A stretch of 64,000 nt of DNA from assembly GCA_965153455.1 (NCBI GenBank), contig OZ234502.1:14353495-14417494 (forward strand). Reading direction: 5' to 3'. Below the pieces are notes generated by a model, which searched no databases, was not told the DNA's origin, and worked only from the letters and a program-made list of their open reading frames with translations. Within the stretch, counting starts at the first letter, position 1, and each line of letters starts with the position of its first letter. The position numbers were made by a program, and so were the translations under genes. This DNA comes from Sphagnum compactum (Eukaryota > Bryophyta > Sphagnopsida > Sphagnales). This document shows positions 37,091 through 51,529 of this stretch, in pieces.

Positions 37091-40000
37091 ATGGCAGCCA
37101 TCGCTGTTTCTGCTCTACCTGGCTCCTATTCTTACGTCCGCGGATACGGTTGCCGTGTGGTGAGGGGCCCTGCAGTAGCATCAACCCTTGCGGGTGCCCG
37201 GTTAGCATCGAGGTTGGTTAGCTCGCGGAGATGGAGGGCGGCGGACTTGGGAAGAGGTTTGCGTACAACTGGTCGTCGGGCTTATGACGGCCGTAGTATT
37301 AGAGGAGGCGGACTCTCTTTGGCGAGAGCTGTGTGGAAGCAGGAAGTGTTGTGGACTGAAGCACCCATTGCAGACATTGGGTTTGCTGCGGAGCAGCATT
37401 TCCACCTAGTGCTAGACATCAGTGCAAACAGGGAGCTTAGGGACGGTCATACAAAACCCGGCCAGTTTGTCCAGGTGAGAATGCAATTTTGCTCGTGATC
37501 TTCCTTGTTTTTTGTCTCGGTTGTTTTGAATGAATTAACTCTCTTGATTTGGCTGGGTATCTTTATGAACCCTAAACCCTGAACACACAAAATTGGAAAT
37601 GCAGGTCAGAATTGGAGACAGCAAACCATCATTTTTAGCCATTGCATCGCCGCCAAGACTTGCTGCCACGGGCTCGCTAGAGTTCTTGTTAAAGTCAGTG
37701 GAAGGCACCACAGCAGGCCTTCTTTGCAGCCTGCAAAAAGGAGACAAAGTAGAGCTGAGCCAAGTCATGGGTAATGGCTTCGGTGTTGAACAAGTGTCTC
37801 CAGCTGAAGATTTTCCTACCATTTTGCTTTTTGCCACTGGTTCTGGCATCAGGTACATCTTTCCAGCCTTTGAAATTCTACCAACTTTCTAGACATCCAT
37901 GCTTTGAACATGGCATTCAGAAGTCCAGATTTCATGATTTGCAGCTCAATTCTCTCTGAAAGTTTCCTTTGAAATTCTTCAAACTTTCTAGAAATCCATA
38001 CTTGAATAGGGCATTTGCAAGTGCAGATTGCATAATTTGCAGGTGGAATCTCTCTGAAATTTTCCTTGAAACTCTTACCAACTTTCTAGAAATCCTTCCT
38101 TTCTATCTATATGAATTCTTAAGTGCAGATTGTGGTCTTTGCAGCTCAATTCTCTCTGACTTTTTCAAGGTTATTTAAGTTAGAAAAACTATATAACCTC
38201 CTAATTGAATCAGATAATCTTACATGGGTAGGCTCAGATATAGCTGCTTCCAGAAGATGTCTTTTGTACGGATTGGTGGATTCTGGAGAGAGTCGTGGAG
38301 TTATAACCTCATAGTGGAATCAGATAATCTCATATGGACAGGCTCAGATATAGCTGCTTCTGGAAGACAGACATCTATTGGATTGATTTGTGGATTCTGG
38401 CGAGAGATTCATGGAGTTTTTGTTTAGTTGCAGAAGCAAGATTTGATGCTGAAAACTTCCACTTTCTACAGTTTCTGTTTGTGTGTACCTGATTGTATTA
38501 TTAGGACTCTTTTTTAGAGCTTTGCAGTGCTCACAGTCGGCTCATTTTGTCCAGGACAGTCCCATTCACTCTCTCTTGGAGGCTGGTTTTGATGCTCACA
38601 AACGGCGAGATGTGCGGTTATATTATGGTGCAAGAAACCTAGACCGAATGGCATATCAGGTACAAACAAACAAACAAAAAAAGCTTGTACCCATAACAAT
38701 CACAATCTAGATTACAATGATGATCTTCCTACAAAGCAAGATTCTAGAAAGTGCGTTGATGACAAGATATTAGGGTTGACAATCACAATCTAGAAAAAAT
38801 GATGATCTTCTCTACAAAGCAAGATCCTAGAAAGTGTGGTGATGACAAGATGTTATTAGGGTTGACAATCACAATCTAGATAAATGATGATCTTCCTACA
38901 AGGAAAGATCATTGATAGTGTGTTCATGACAAGAGAGTATTAGGATTGCTATAGTTAGGGGTTGCAGCAGTTTTGGTTGATTTCTTCTGTCCATTTTGCA
39001 GTGTCCTGAATGATTACGAATGATTGTTGATGCAGGATAAATTCAAGGACTGGGAAGCTTCAGGTGTTGAAGTAGTGCCAGTGCTATCTCAACCTCACAA
39101 CAATTGGACTGGTGAACAGGGATATGTTCAGGTAAATGTTTTTCTTCATTTTTACATGTGTTGTTGAGGCTTGCCACCTATTAAGGACATTACCTCATGA
39201 ATGACACATGTTTGGAGATCTTTGAGGGAGATCTACAAGCTTCAAATCTGATCGGCCAAAATCCCACAAATCAGCTGATTTTTCCAGAAGAGGAAATGTA
39301 ATTGTTTTGTGAAGAGACTAGGGCCTGAGGAGACCCTTGACTACTCTAGTGGGTCGCAATTCAATTTCTTTGCTCATGGTCCACTGGTCTGTCAGCCAAC
39401 TCTAGCACTACAATAGATACATCTTTGCGTCTAAATTACTTGGTTTTGGTAGATTTTGATGGACACTGGAGGACAAGTCCCTGAGACATGAAGAATTGGA
39501 TGTGGTTTTCAGGCTGCTTTTGCAAAGACAAAGGGCATTATCAAGGCAGCTCAAGTAGGTGCATTCTTATGTGGCCACAAGGAAATGGCTCAGGTATATT
39601 ATTCTAAGCCTAAACTGCACACCCTTGACTTGGCTGTATTGGTCTCTTGATCCTTTGATTCTTTTTGCCTGGCTCTTGTGGAAAATTGTAGTAGCAGTGT
39701 GTCGTGTTTAAATGCCACAGAAACTCAGTGATGCAGAATTTTGTAGAACAGTTTTGCCCTGAGTTTTGGGAGCTGATTATTGTAATACTTTATCTGCACC
39801 TACCATCATCAGGAAGCTGATGAAGTCAGTGGGTTAGTAGTCATGGGCAGCTCATCACTGTTCTATTTGTGATGAAGGAGGTAAAGATATAGTCTGACAC
39901 TTTGTGAGTGACTCATAGGGTTATGACTACACCACTCATTATCATGTTTCCTTCAAGTTATTGTTGTGGAGATTTCTCTGCAATTTCATAGATACTACAG

Positions 40001-40575
40001 GATCGATCACTTATGTTCAGTGCTAAATAATTCTCAAGAGACTGTTTTGAACTGAACTTCTTTGGATTTCTCAAGAATTGAACTCTAAACCTGCTGAACA
40101 TGGAAAGCAGTCCAAGCCACTGCATTACAGTTGTACATTCAAGGTTTTTTGTGGGACCTTGTGTACTTTATACTCGATTCTCAAAGTCCTGAAGTATTCT
40201 AATTGGGGTTGCTGGACCCATTGTTTAAAATAATTAAATATTTCAGGCAAAATTTGCCGATTAATGGTGGCAGGTACAGTAGTGTCCTGTGGAAAGTGAA
40301 TTTATTTTCACATGAGATAAAATTCTGCTCATATACCTGTTCTGATATGGAGGACTACTCGGACTCTGTCACAGAGCAGGGTTTGTGGTGCTTTTCTTCA
40401 TGAGGTGATGAAAACATCAAGCTTGATTGTTAACTGACTTTGTGTTATGTCAGTTGTGCCATAGTCTTTAGTATGCTGAAAGTGTTGGCATTGGTTTTTC
40501 TGTTTTATGTAGGAGGTGACTGCACTGCTGTTGGCTGATGGTGTGCCCAAGGAGCGAATTCTATTGAACTTTTAG
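37091..40575 (+). CDS. pKIWI502-like FAD/NAD(P)-binding oxidoreductase, organelle-targeted
   Basis: Six exons close in phase to give 323 residues: 37091-37474, 37605-37852, 38560-38659, 39036-39131, 39513-39593 and 40513-40575. The first ~70 residues are rich in Arg, Ala, Gly and Ser and lack a clear domain, consistent with an organelle transit peptide. Then follow a ferredoxin-reductase-type FAD domain (KPGQFVQVRIG, LEFLLKSVEG) and an NAD(P)-binding domain with FATGSGISPIHSLLEAGF, RLYYGARNLDRMAYQ, SQPHNNWTGEQGYVQ and the C-terminal LLADGVPKERILLNF. This matches the plant family annotated as fruit protein pKIWI502 (Arabidopsis At1g15140, from memory). Its substrate is not known. Introns 2 and 3 contain tandem repeats. 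Confidence 0.93.
37568..37583. promoter_or_regulatory. Telobox-like motif in pKIWI502-like intron 1
   Basis: AACCCTAAACCCTGAA lies in the first intron (37475-37604), in CCCTAAA orientation on the coding strand. Role inferred only. Confidence 0.45.
37867..38160. repeat. ~98-bp tandem repeat in pKIWI502-like intron 2, three copies
   Basis: CCTTTGAAATTC-like anchors start at 37867, 37966 and 38064. Each unit contains CAACTTTCTAGAAATCC and ends with CAATTCTCTCTGA. Copies are moderately diverged. Confidence 0.85.
38193..38417. repeat. 110-bp tandem duplication in pKIWI502-like intron 2
   Basis: GAATCAGATAATCT starts at 38207 and 38317; the shared interior includes GGCTCAGATATAGCTGCTTC. Confidence 0.85.
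38695..38957. repeat. ~84-bp tandem repeat in pKIWI502-like intron 3, three copies
   Basis: GATGATCTTC starts at 38719, 38801 and 38886. Units share GACAATCACAATCTAGA and a TTAGGGTTGAC word. Confidence 0.85.
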
Positions 40576-42556
40576 GCTCTTCACAAGCTCTGAGAGGTAG
40601 GCAAATTCCTCAAGGAAAAAAATCTCTTATCTCATTACCATGGTGTGGTCATTTGGAGTTCAAGTAAGAAGGGAAAGGAAATAGTCCATCACCTTTGCAA
40701 CTTACAGTTTAAAATCACATGAAGTCCTGCACGAGTATAAAGTGGCACTTGTAAAATGCTTTGAACTGTCCCAATGATGGAAGCTTTAGTAATCTGAAGC
40801 GTGCATGGCAGAGACAATCTGGACTCTCTGGTCATCACTCCTAACCCCTTCAGTGGATGGTTGAGTGGTGTCGGTCGATTGTCTTTTCTGCTGTCTGTGG
40901 GCACACGTGGATTCAAAGGCATTTTGTCAGCTGAGGGAGCTGTGGCAGTATGCAGTAGGATGTACAGGAAAAAAAAGCTTCCAGAATTTGATATCATGAA
41001 TCTTTAAACAGAACATTAGGGTTGTGGGTCCTCAAGGACCAGGTTCAAAAACTCAGCATACTTTCTGATTTAATTTAACGCCTCCACAACCGTAATCACA
41101 TTGGAGTTTACTGTCATTTAGCCAAGCTAGATTTAAGTCACAAACCCTAAACCCTTACACTTCTGCTTCAGAGTATACTTTTGTTATGCTTATGATGCCA
41201 ACTTCTCATGTGGAGGTTTTTCCAGACTTCCATGAGTCTAATGCAGGTTTATCCTAATGCAATTCACATGCTTGGAATTCAATGCTCTACTGGAATCACA
41301 TTTTCATGGTGTGTTCATGAGGCTTTGCAACCTGTTTTGGTTGTCTTATATTACTGTTTCAACTTGAGTCTGGCAAGAGGGGCTAGTTTCATACCTGAAC
41401 TCTGGTTTAATAAGCAATCTGTATGTATGGCATGTACTCATTCTTTTGCATTGATTTGTGCAGTATTTACGAAGGGGCAGTAGAGGACAAAAAGGTTGCT
41501 GCAAATCGTATGCAACAATGCAAACAAGCTTTAGTGTTAAGCAGTAGTACTTCCTACTGCAAGATGTATGAGTATTGACCAATACTGCAGATAAGTGTTG
41601 TATTTTTATTTTAAGGGTTTCTAAGAGGAGTTCAGAAAATAGTGTGCGAATGGACATTCTTGATAGTAGCTATGGTCCATGAAGGCCAACATGGCACAGA
41701 AGGTTAGGATGCAGTTACAGGAGGCATGCAAAAATTAGTAGCAAAATGTCTCCACAACCAGTGAGAATTTTCTATACTTCCATCTCAAGTCAACCTTAGT
41801 ATTACTGAGAAATGGAAACCCAATGATAAGGCTCTAGAGGTTCAACGTTTGAGAACATGCCTGCAATGAGGGGGAAAACAGGTGAAGCACTCTTGAAAAC
41901 CACAGAAATGAGTATGTGGTGATGAATAATGGTGGAGTTACACACTTGTCCAGCAACTTTCAACAGCAAGGTGCATGGTAGTGACAGAGTGACCAGCTAC
42001 TGCAACAACATCTTGACTGAATTTAGCATCATAGGTAGTTTGTGACTGAATTTAGTGTTCAACCCAAAGCCCAAAAAGCATACCTCTTTGCAGGGAATAC
42101 ATACGGCAGGATCTTACATAGACTGATTATGGCTTGTGACAAGGAAGGTCATGGGACTAACGGGGAGCTAAATCTTGTAAACATATCAACAACTTGGAAC
42201 ATTAGTATAAAATTTTCACTCTAAAACATGAAACAACAGTCTGGGAGTTGAATTTGTTATGATGCTTATTAATGTGACTGCACTCCATGGTGAAAGCATG
42301 CTTAACATAAAGTGTCAAAACTTAAAACAATAGAAAATCAGTATATTACATGTGTCGTGGCTGAGCGAAGCTTAATTAAGCTTATAGATGCGTTGGAAAG
42401 CTTTCCTCAAGGAAGATAACTTATGGTTCATGAGATGAGGTTAAAATTTCCTTAACTGAACATTGTGTGTGTGTCCACCGAATAACAGATAACATGCGTT
42501 ACAAGCCTTTCATTGTAACAGAGTCTCCCAATTCCCAAACGACATGGAGAAACAAG

Positions 42557-42629
42557 GCATCACACACACGCTGGCCCTGCCAATTGATAAGATGTTGTAC
42601 GTCTACTGCCAATTGATAAGATGTTGTAC
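42557..42629. repeat. Dispersed repeat unit with 29-bp internal duplication
   Basis: The segment 42557-42606 (with ACGCTGGCCCTGCCAAT) recurs as its reverse complement at about 63454-63504. Here TGCCAATTGATAAGATGTTG plus three bases occurs twice, starting at 42578 and 42607. Confidence 0.85.
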
Positions 42630-45284
42630 AAACATTTTCTTGTCTTTTCCATGAATCTTATTATTTGAGTCCTCCAAACTTGAAAGAGACAACCAGGGGG
42701 TTTTTGTTTCCTCTTGCAGAATTAAAAACAGAAAAGGAAAAATTTTATTTTAGGGTTTTTGTCACCAAATCCCCTCCCCCCTTTTTCCCTAAAGTAATAA
42801 TAATAATAGTAATAAATAACTAAATAAAAATAAAAATAAAAATAAAAATCTAATATATTTAGCCAGATTTCTACAAATGTAAGTTCCATTTGATAGCCAA
42901 ATATGTATAGAAGGATGCTAAAACATTTTGACTTTGATGTCTATTTCACAGCCAAATTTGGTTAAATTTGTTAATCAATGATCACCACTATAGTGACAAC
43001 ACAAAATTATATTTTAAAAAACAAGCTGGATGCACTCCTTCATGTGAATGAGCCTAAGAAAAAAACCTACCACAAGAAGTTGCCTTTTTTATGTGGGTGA
43101 AACTAAATTGGAGAAACTAAATTTTCCTGTTTTTGTGATTATTGCAACAATTTTATTTTGAAATAAAGGGAAGGTGGGAAGTTGTCAAGGACAAGGTAAC
43201 CACACAAAAGAAAAAATATGTAAACTTGACAAGACAAAGAACTTGACAATGAACCAGAACTAAAAGATTTTTATTATTGAAACAATCCATGATGCAAGTT
43301 AAATATGAAATGCAAAAATAGATAAAAAAATCAGAACTTGAATTACGAAGATTGAAGGGTGATGCCTTCAAGACTTTTACTCATACCATCCAATGAATAT
43401 TTTATATGTTTATCAACCTTCTAGAAAGTTTTGTTAACCAAGCCTTTTATAAGTTTTAACTAAGTTATGTTCTAAAAGCTTTCATCATCTATGTTTTTAA
43501 AAAGTTTCCATCAACTTCATTTTTTAAAGGTTTTGCTAACTACATCTTGTAAGTTTTTTTAATGTTTCTAAAAAACTTCCAAGCATATTCCTTGAATTTT
43601 TCAATTTGTTTTTTAATTGCTTGAGTTTGTGATAGTCGCAAAATGAACTTTATTTTAGGTAATTTTCTAATTACCCTATTGGTATAGTAACTCCAACAAT
43701 TATCCCTTACACAATATACATTGCATAATGTAATTATTTCCATTTAAATTAATTATAGATTGTTAAATTGCACTTACTTTTATCATTATTACATATGTGT
43801 GTATTTTACCTTGGTTTCTATGATTGAAATTTTAATAAAAAAAGACAAGGGACAAAATCATAATTAAATCAAACTAATAGCTTATGCTTATTTGATTATT
43901 TTGATTCCTTAAAATTTGATTATTTTATTCCTTAAAATGATTGTTCAAAATGATTTAAATGATTATTTGACATTGTAATATTAATTAATAAAATATCACT
44001 AGTATATTATTTTATGAATAATTTAATAATAAAATGTTTTCCAAATTAAACTATGGATGAATCCAAAGTTGCCAAAAACCCATGACTCAATTATTTATTT
44101 ATTTATATTTATTTATATTTTTTGTTTGGATGCAATGAACTTACAATAGGTCATAATGATGATTTCATAAACACAACATGTCCAAAATGGGGTTTAAGCC
44201 TTCAAATCCTTGACCACAACCTAAAACCTTTATTATCCAATCACCACTTCACATGGTGATATAAACTGTTATCACAAAATATATAAACACACGTTTTTTT
44301 TAATATCACACATAATAACCTTATTATATAATTCCATAATAAAAAAAATTACACATTTACATTTTTAATATCATTATTCAATTTAATTTATTTTAAGTTT
44401 GATCACTACATTGAAATTTAAAATATCATTTAATTTCAAATTATAAAATTTACTTACATTAATTTTAATTTTTCATTAAAAAATAATTTATTAAAATTAT
44501 AAATTAACTAATTCTATAATTTAAAAAATTCCAAATGCTAAAAAATTGCATTAAGTTTTATATGTTATCAAATATCATAATCCTATTTTAAAATTTTATT
44601 TTTTATAAACCTCAAAATGAAACTATTTTCAATTCTGAAATTATGTAATCAAAATCCACCTATCTTTCATTTTGTAAAAATGTTAGTTGTTTTCAATTTT
44701 CATTAATTAATTCAAGTTTCACATGGATAGTAGTTTTTTTTATAAAAAATAATTTGAAATGAAACTTTTTTGTTTTATCTTTTGTTTTTCACATGTCATT
44801 TTTGTTATATTTCAAATGTTGTCTTTTATTTTTATTCTTACATGAACAACTAAACTGCAAATGAAAACATCCTACTCATCATTTATTTTCATTTTTTGGG
44901 TAATTAAAATTTTAAAAATTAAATTATATGTTTTGAGTTACACCATCAGACATAACATTACAATCATAATTAGTCATATCTAGATGATTGAATCAAATTA
45001 GTCAAATAGAAAATTTCATGATGTATGTGTCATGTGACCATCATGTGTCCAACATAGTGTTGGTTTTGATGATATAATTATTATTTTTCCATAAAAACAA
45101 ACATATCAAATTTTGATTTTAGTCAAACTAGGCATAGCCAATCATTTCAAAATGAACTTAACTTCACAATCATTTTAATCACAATGTTACAAGCAAAAAC
45201 CCATGTATATGGAACAATGAATAAAGGTTGAGAATACAATCTCTCAAATGAACCTTACCAATGGACATTACGAACTTACCTTTA

Positions 45285-45625
45285 AAAACTACGAGCATCT
45301 CCACCAGTGCTCAGTATGTCACGCTGGATAATAAAATTAAATGTCGAAGTTTAGCTGGTTTTTTTTGGCAACCCACCAATAAAACTATATCCGGAACTGC
45401 ATATATGTGGGGACTACTAATAGCAAACCACCTGGACGAATCATTATGATCAACCAATCAGCAATACTGAGCTACAGTCAGGTCCAATTTATTACACTAG
45501 TTTTGGGAGGTGCACGACTGTGTTGCGCCTTTTACCGGCCACGGCAAGCTGCACGAATTTGGTGCAACAAAACCAATTTCCTGAGCTAAACTGGCACATT
45601 TTGACTTTTTCGCAATAAATTTTAC
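45285..45625. other. GC-richer island, possible transposon remnant
   Basis: A less AT-rich patch in very AT-rich DNA that begins with GAGCATCTCCACCAGTGCTC, a word resembling ends of several plant class II elements. I did not find a matching inverted end, so the assignment is weak. Confidence 0.3.
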
Positions 45626-48600
45626 TGTCTGGAGTCACATACTGAACACGAGTGGAAATACTTTAAGTCCAAACACATACATGTGTCACAACTTTTTTTA
45701 AATAATTTTTTTAATTTTCAAGCATCCTTCTAAACTAAATAATATTGATGCAAATCCCATCATGGATTAGGATCGTTTTTTAGCATGTCCATTGTCTCAT
45801 TTCAATTAAATGTTGGTTGATGAATCTTATAACATGTACTATTCAAAATGATATTGTAAATCCATTGAACATGTTTGTAAAGGACACATCATTTTGTCTT
45901 AGTAGAGTCATAATTTCATTGTCAAGACATGTGTATCGCGAGTATTGTTTGATCTACCATTGACCATGTATTCTTAATTCTGTAAAACTTACTAAACCTT
46001 AATTATAAAACAATTGCATACCCCATCATAAACCCATTCAAATTTAATGTAAATGTAATAGAGTTGTCTGTAAAGTCAAGCGATTAATGGCCAAGAATGG
46101 CCAGTTTTGGCATAATAGGGCATCAAATGCATAACTGGGAATGAAATTTTACAAAACGAAGTAACTGAAACCCAAACTAATTTTTCCACCTTTGGTGATA
46201 AATTGAGTTTCCTCACCTCTTTCCTTTTTCTTAACCACCTCCACTACTGTTACATATATTTTCACTATTCCTACATGTACAACTATTATAATTAATTGAA
46301 CCTTGTGCATTAAATGCTGAGTTTCAGGATTTCATACTGAGATTTTGTAAAATTTCATTATTTTGCGGATACCATTGAAAGAGAGGATAGGGGGTAAAAG
46401 AGATGGTGACTTCACAGATAATTTTAATATAGGTCTGATTATCTTTCCTAAGTTTACAGTACTGAACCCAACCCAATTGTGTTAAATATGATGATTCGAT
46501 GAAACACGATGTTCCACACATTTAAGACAAGATTTGTTTTTTAATTCAATTTGTGTTAAGGAGTTATAGATGAAGGACAATATGATAAATCAAAATCTTC
46601 TTTTCAAATAAACAATAATGAAGGTGGGGCAAAACAATTATATTTCTTTGTTGTTGCAGCAACAAAACCCCTTGCAACCACATTGTTGCTTTCTTCGCAC
46701 CTATTATATTCGGTTTGCCTTATTTTCCCCTTCTTTCATCTTGTTCTATTTCTCTGTGCTTTACTATGTCCCCTTTCCTTTGATTCCTAAGCTTCTTTTT
46801 CTCTTCTTTTATCATTCTCATGTGGTTTTTGTTTCTTCTTTTGCAACTAGTGACCCAATATCATGCATTTTAATCACAAATGTTTTTGTAAAAAAATATT
46901 ATTCAAGTTGAAGGTGTGCAAATTTATCATTACCTTTTTGATGACGTTGCATACCTTATTTGGCCATACTTAATCAAAGTTTACAAACTTCAAAATCTAG
47001 ACATGGTGAATCAAATTCAATCTGTTTATTCTATGAACAAATGTTAGAATTTCATTCAAGTACATTTGGATTTTGAAACATTAATGCATGGGTTGATCAA
47101 ATTCCTATGATTGTTTTCGCATGTTGCATTTTGCATTACGTTTGTTAATGACAAAAAATGTGTAAATTAATAATATGTGTTATTTGAGAACAATGAAATC
47201 TTTTACTCAGTTTTAGTGGTATGTATATTAGTTGCACTGAAAGGTGAATGAATTAAAATTATTGGGGAAATAAATGAGAGATACATTATTTTCATTTTGA
47301 TTACAATGTAACCTTAAGGAATATATTTTGACTTTGTTGCATAGTAATAGATGTGCAAGATAATTCAATGGATAAACATAATGTCATTGCATTAAAAATT
47401 TCATCTTCATAAGATTGTGTAAATTTTTATTTCATGCATGATACAAATGAAAAATAAATAAATTTTTACTTAACATTAAAAGGGTGTTTGAATTGGCTCC
47501 CTCTGTATCTCAAGTTTCAAAGTTTCAAAACAAATTGAAGCACTAATTAATTTCTTTAAAAGAAAATTGCAATTTCATCATTCAATTTACATTTCTTCCT
47601 TGTCATTACTTTGCTAACAACACTTAGAAATATTGATGCATGTGTGACAAAATTAACCTGTATTAATACCTTGAATATTAAAATTAAATGTGTCGATGGA
47701 AGTGTCAAATGTAGGAGTTGTACACTAAGGAGATTGTGAAAGTGCGTTTGTAGTTTGAATTGAACCAGCATCAACATTTGATAAAGTTTTTTTTGATAAT
47801 TAGTGTTTGAGATTTAAATGGAACTAACATGAAAATGTCCTTGATAAAAATCAATAGGTGTGCCATTCACCTTTGCTGTACTTTTAAGACCTTGGTTCAT
47901 CTTGTTAAAGCAAACCTCATAAAATAATTTTAACATTTGTAACACATTATGTTGTATTATCTTGAAAATATTTTTTAATCTTGTCTCAATTATCGCAACA
48001 TTGGGTTGTAAATTTAACATTTTTTGTGAACATATGTAACAAAAAATTTTGTCAAGTTTCTTTTCTAATCTTTCAATTGAAAAAACCCATGACCAAAAGC
48101 CAAATTTTTTTTCGTCATAAAATTTAATAACAATAATTACCCATTACTTGAACATTGAATTCACCTCACATCTTTCTTGTTCTATTCAGAAAGATTTGGA
48201 CAAGCTATGACAGATGCATTAATGAGTAATGAAGTCACTATAACTTGAGACCCATGTTCACGAGAATGGAGAGAAAATCCATGTTAAAAAAATCCTTAGG
48301 GAGTGATTAAATATGAAAATAAAAATGTGTTAACAAGGCCCAAACCAAGGCTTTATACGAGCTTTAATGGAATGAGGTTGATTTAATATGCATTAATTTA
48401 TTTAGTTTTTACGTTATTTTTAGGCGACTGGGCAATTTTTTATTTGAATAAGAATAGGGTAATAGGTTGGCTTGTTTTCGTAACAAGTCACATTGATTGA
48501 ATGAGCAAAATCAAACAAATGTGCAAGCTGGGCTTCAATGTTGACTTTTAAGCGAATTGAAAACTCAACTATTAAAATGTTTTTTTTTTTAGTTGAATGA

Positions 48601-49689
48601 ATGTGTACAAATCTTATATATATGATTTTTGAAGTTTTAAAATTGTGTTGACTTAAAACCCAAACTCAATGATTTTTAGACCCAAGAAAAAAATTCACCC
48701 AAAAAAAAGAAAGGTGAAAAAAACCAAACATTTGTTCATATTGTGTTAGAAAAAAACATTTTTTTCTCATTCATTGTTTCAAAAATTAACTCAGAGAATT
48801 AACATGTAAACTTTATAAAGATATTACATGAATTCTTCTTACAAAATTTAATATCAAATATACATTTTGAAAAAGAAGTTTAAATGATCAAAGTAGATGA
48901 ATACTGATTTAAAAGGAAAACACGTCACTTGAATACATTAAACAATCAATTTTAATTTCTAACAATTAACATGTAAAATGTATGACAATTAATGTAAAAC
49001 TTTCGTAAAATGTTCATATTATCACTGCTATGTTTGATATTCAATCTTTCATAATTTTCAAAACACTGATTGAGCAAAAATAAAAGAATCAAATTGACAT
49101 TGATGGAATTCTAAAGAGTTGAACTCTAACCTAATGTTGGTTAATTCTTTGATTCCAGAGGGGAGGGACTCTTCCCTTCAATTTTGGTTCTTAACATTTT
49201 TCAATAGATTGATTTTGATTCGATTTCAAAAAAAATTTCAAATATGAAACTCAATTTTGGTTCCAATTTTTTAATTAAGGGATGATTCCAATTTTCATTC
49301 TTTTAAATTTTTTCAAGTTTAGACAATTTTAGTTCCCAATTCCATAATCTTTAGTTTTGGGTTTCCTTTGATTTCAGTTCCAACATCCAAAACATTAAAA
49401 TTTACTATGCAAAACAAAAAGTAGAACTTTTATTTCACGAAAAAAAGTGATTAACATGATTTTTTTAAAAATTAAACTAATACAAAATAGCCTATTTTAA
49501 AACCTTAATTTACATTAAATGTTTCTCTTGAATCAAAACCCGTTTTTTTGGGTCATTGCCTAGAGTTTCTAATTGTCACCCTTGAGAACCTTTGATTTTG
49601 CCCTGTTTCAAATTTTTTTTAAACCTTATTTCAAACCCACCATAAAATTAAAAAATGGAAGTTTTCTTTCCCCCTCAAGGAATCTTTTC

Positions 49690-49945
49690 TTCGATTTTGA
49701 TAATTCACAAGACCAAAAAATGGAATACTTAATTTGTATTCAATAATTTTTATTTTATTTTTTTCGTGTTTTTCTTCCAAGGAGTTTATTTTTTGGTCTT
49801 GCAAAGTCACAAGACCGAAAAAAGGACTCCTTGAAAATAACATTAATAAAAAAAAATTCCGTTTTTTGCAAGTCATATATATATGAAGGAGTCCTTTTTT
49901 TGGTTTTGCAAGTTCAAAAGACCAAAAAAGGACTCCATAGGAATT
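49690..49945. repeat. Cluster of direct and inverted repeats around AAGGACTCC
   Basis: Words of the type CAAGACCAAAAAAGGACTCC occur at about 49708, 49809 and 49917 in direct orientation, and AAGGAGTCCTTTTTTTGG at about 49886 in inverted orientation. The 49.80 and 49.89 kb copies can pair to form a hairpin around an ATATATATA loop. Confidence 0.65.
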
Positions 49946-51529
49946 TTTTTCTTTTTTCATTTTTTCGGACTTTGGAAAAGTAGGGCAAGGTGACGAGCCA
50001 AAAATGATGAGGAGGAGGAGGAGGAAAACTCATTAGAAGACTACCATCACCATCACCAAAACCATCTTCACAACAAAAAAGAAAAAGGAAACGAAAGTCA
50101 GCTAATGGACATGACAACGAGCAAAAACACCATGAGTGCACTTTATACACAACTTACCTTGATTGCATCTCAATGCTTGCTTGAAGTTGGTACAAAGAGC
50201 TCAAGAAAATCACATGAAAGCTTGAGAGAAAAAAAAATTTGAAAACCATCAGCGCTTGAGCAATGTGCTTAAATTAAAATGAGAAAGCAATGTGCTTGAG
50301 AAACACAAAAAACCCAAAAAAAAAGGAAAAAAAAAAAACCAATGTGCTTGAAAAATGAAAACACTAAAAAACAAAAGGAAATGGAACTGGAACCAGATTT
50401 ATGTGAAAAAATTGATCCAGTTCCAATCTTGGAACCAAACCCTGAGTTCAGTTCCAGGTTTTTTTTAATGATAACACCGAGAAGGCGATTCCCACCCAAT
50501 TCCAATAATCAGATCATGACCATCCAGTTCTAGGTCTACCCAGATCCAGAACCAGGATCCAGTTCTGATTCCGTTCTTGGAACCAGATCAGAATCTGGCC
50601 TAGGTAACCATGTCCATCAGGGGACCCAACCAACACTGCTCTGGACCCACTTTTCCTCTGTTTGGATTCCAATGCCATAGTTTCAAACCTATGACATGTT
50701 AGCCAACATGATCAGTCTTCCAGTTGCTTTCAGAAATGGAACAGAAATTATGTATACAGATTATTTTAACTGCACCCTTGAATTCTTTTTATTAGGTAAT
50801 CAGTCGTGAAAACACGTCACCCTTGAAAACACTGAACCCAAAACCATGCAAATGATGTGACCTCTGTTACAACTATGCATTTATTTCTCTTATAGAAATG
50901 GTCAAACTTTCCATCTCACATCTGCCATGTTGATGATTCCTGAACAAACAGACCAGCTCATCACAAGGCATTGACATCATCATTTCGGCAAGACAAACCT
51001 AGAGAAAACCGTACCAAGCACAACTAAACATTCTTTCAGATGCTTGGGTTGCTGTTTCGGAGCAAAGAAACAGAAAAGCAGGCTTCAGAATTTTTGAATA
51101 TATCAGGGCTTTCTGACAAGTATCACCCTCAATTATTCACTTGTCTTCTTCAATCCAACAGCTCACTCCATGGATTCTGAATAAAGGTGTTTACAAAACA
51201 CAAGCTCTATTTTGACATTAAGCAAGGCATTGCAAAACTTTTCTGTTTGTGGACATTGTGAGTAATATACATGGTGTGAACATTAGGTGATATTCACAGA
51301 GTTTCTACCCTTGTGTCATGACATTAATCTACAGATGTACCTTACATACGCCTATCTATTTGACATCTTGAAGAGCTTGACACACATCAAAGAACACATC
51401 TATCAAATCAACAGAACACTGAGACAGTGAACAACCTTCAAAACAGACTGGCATGCTGAAGCTGTGCTTGACTTCATCCCAGTTCCAAAACAGCCTTGTT
51501 TTTTCTCAATCAGCACCAAAACACTAAGA

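Larger units (their letters stand above)
40576..51529. other. About 11 kb of AT-rich intergenic DNA
   Basis: The first ~1.5 kb may include the 3' UTR of the pKIWI502-like gene. Beyond about 42.3 kb the DNA is strongly AT-rich with many simple AT runs (for example AAATAAAAATAAAAATAAAA near 42825). I see no coding structure. Distinct features within it are the 42557-42629 repeat, the less AT-rich island at 45285-45625 and the repeat cluster at 49690-49945. Confidence 0.6.
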
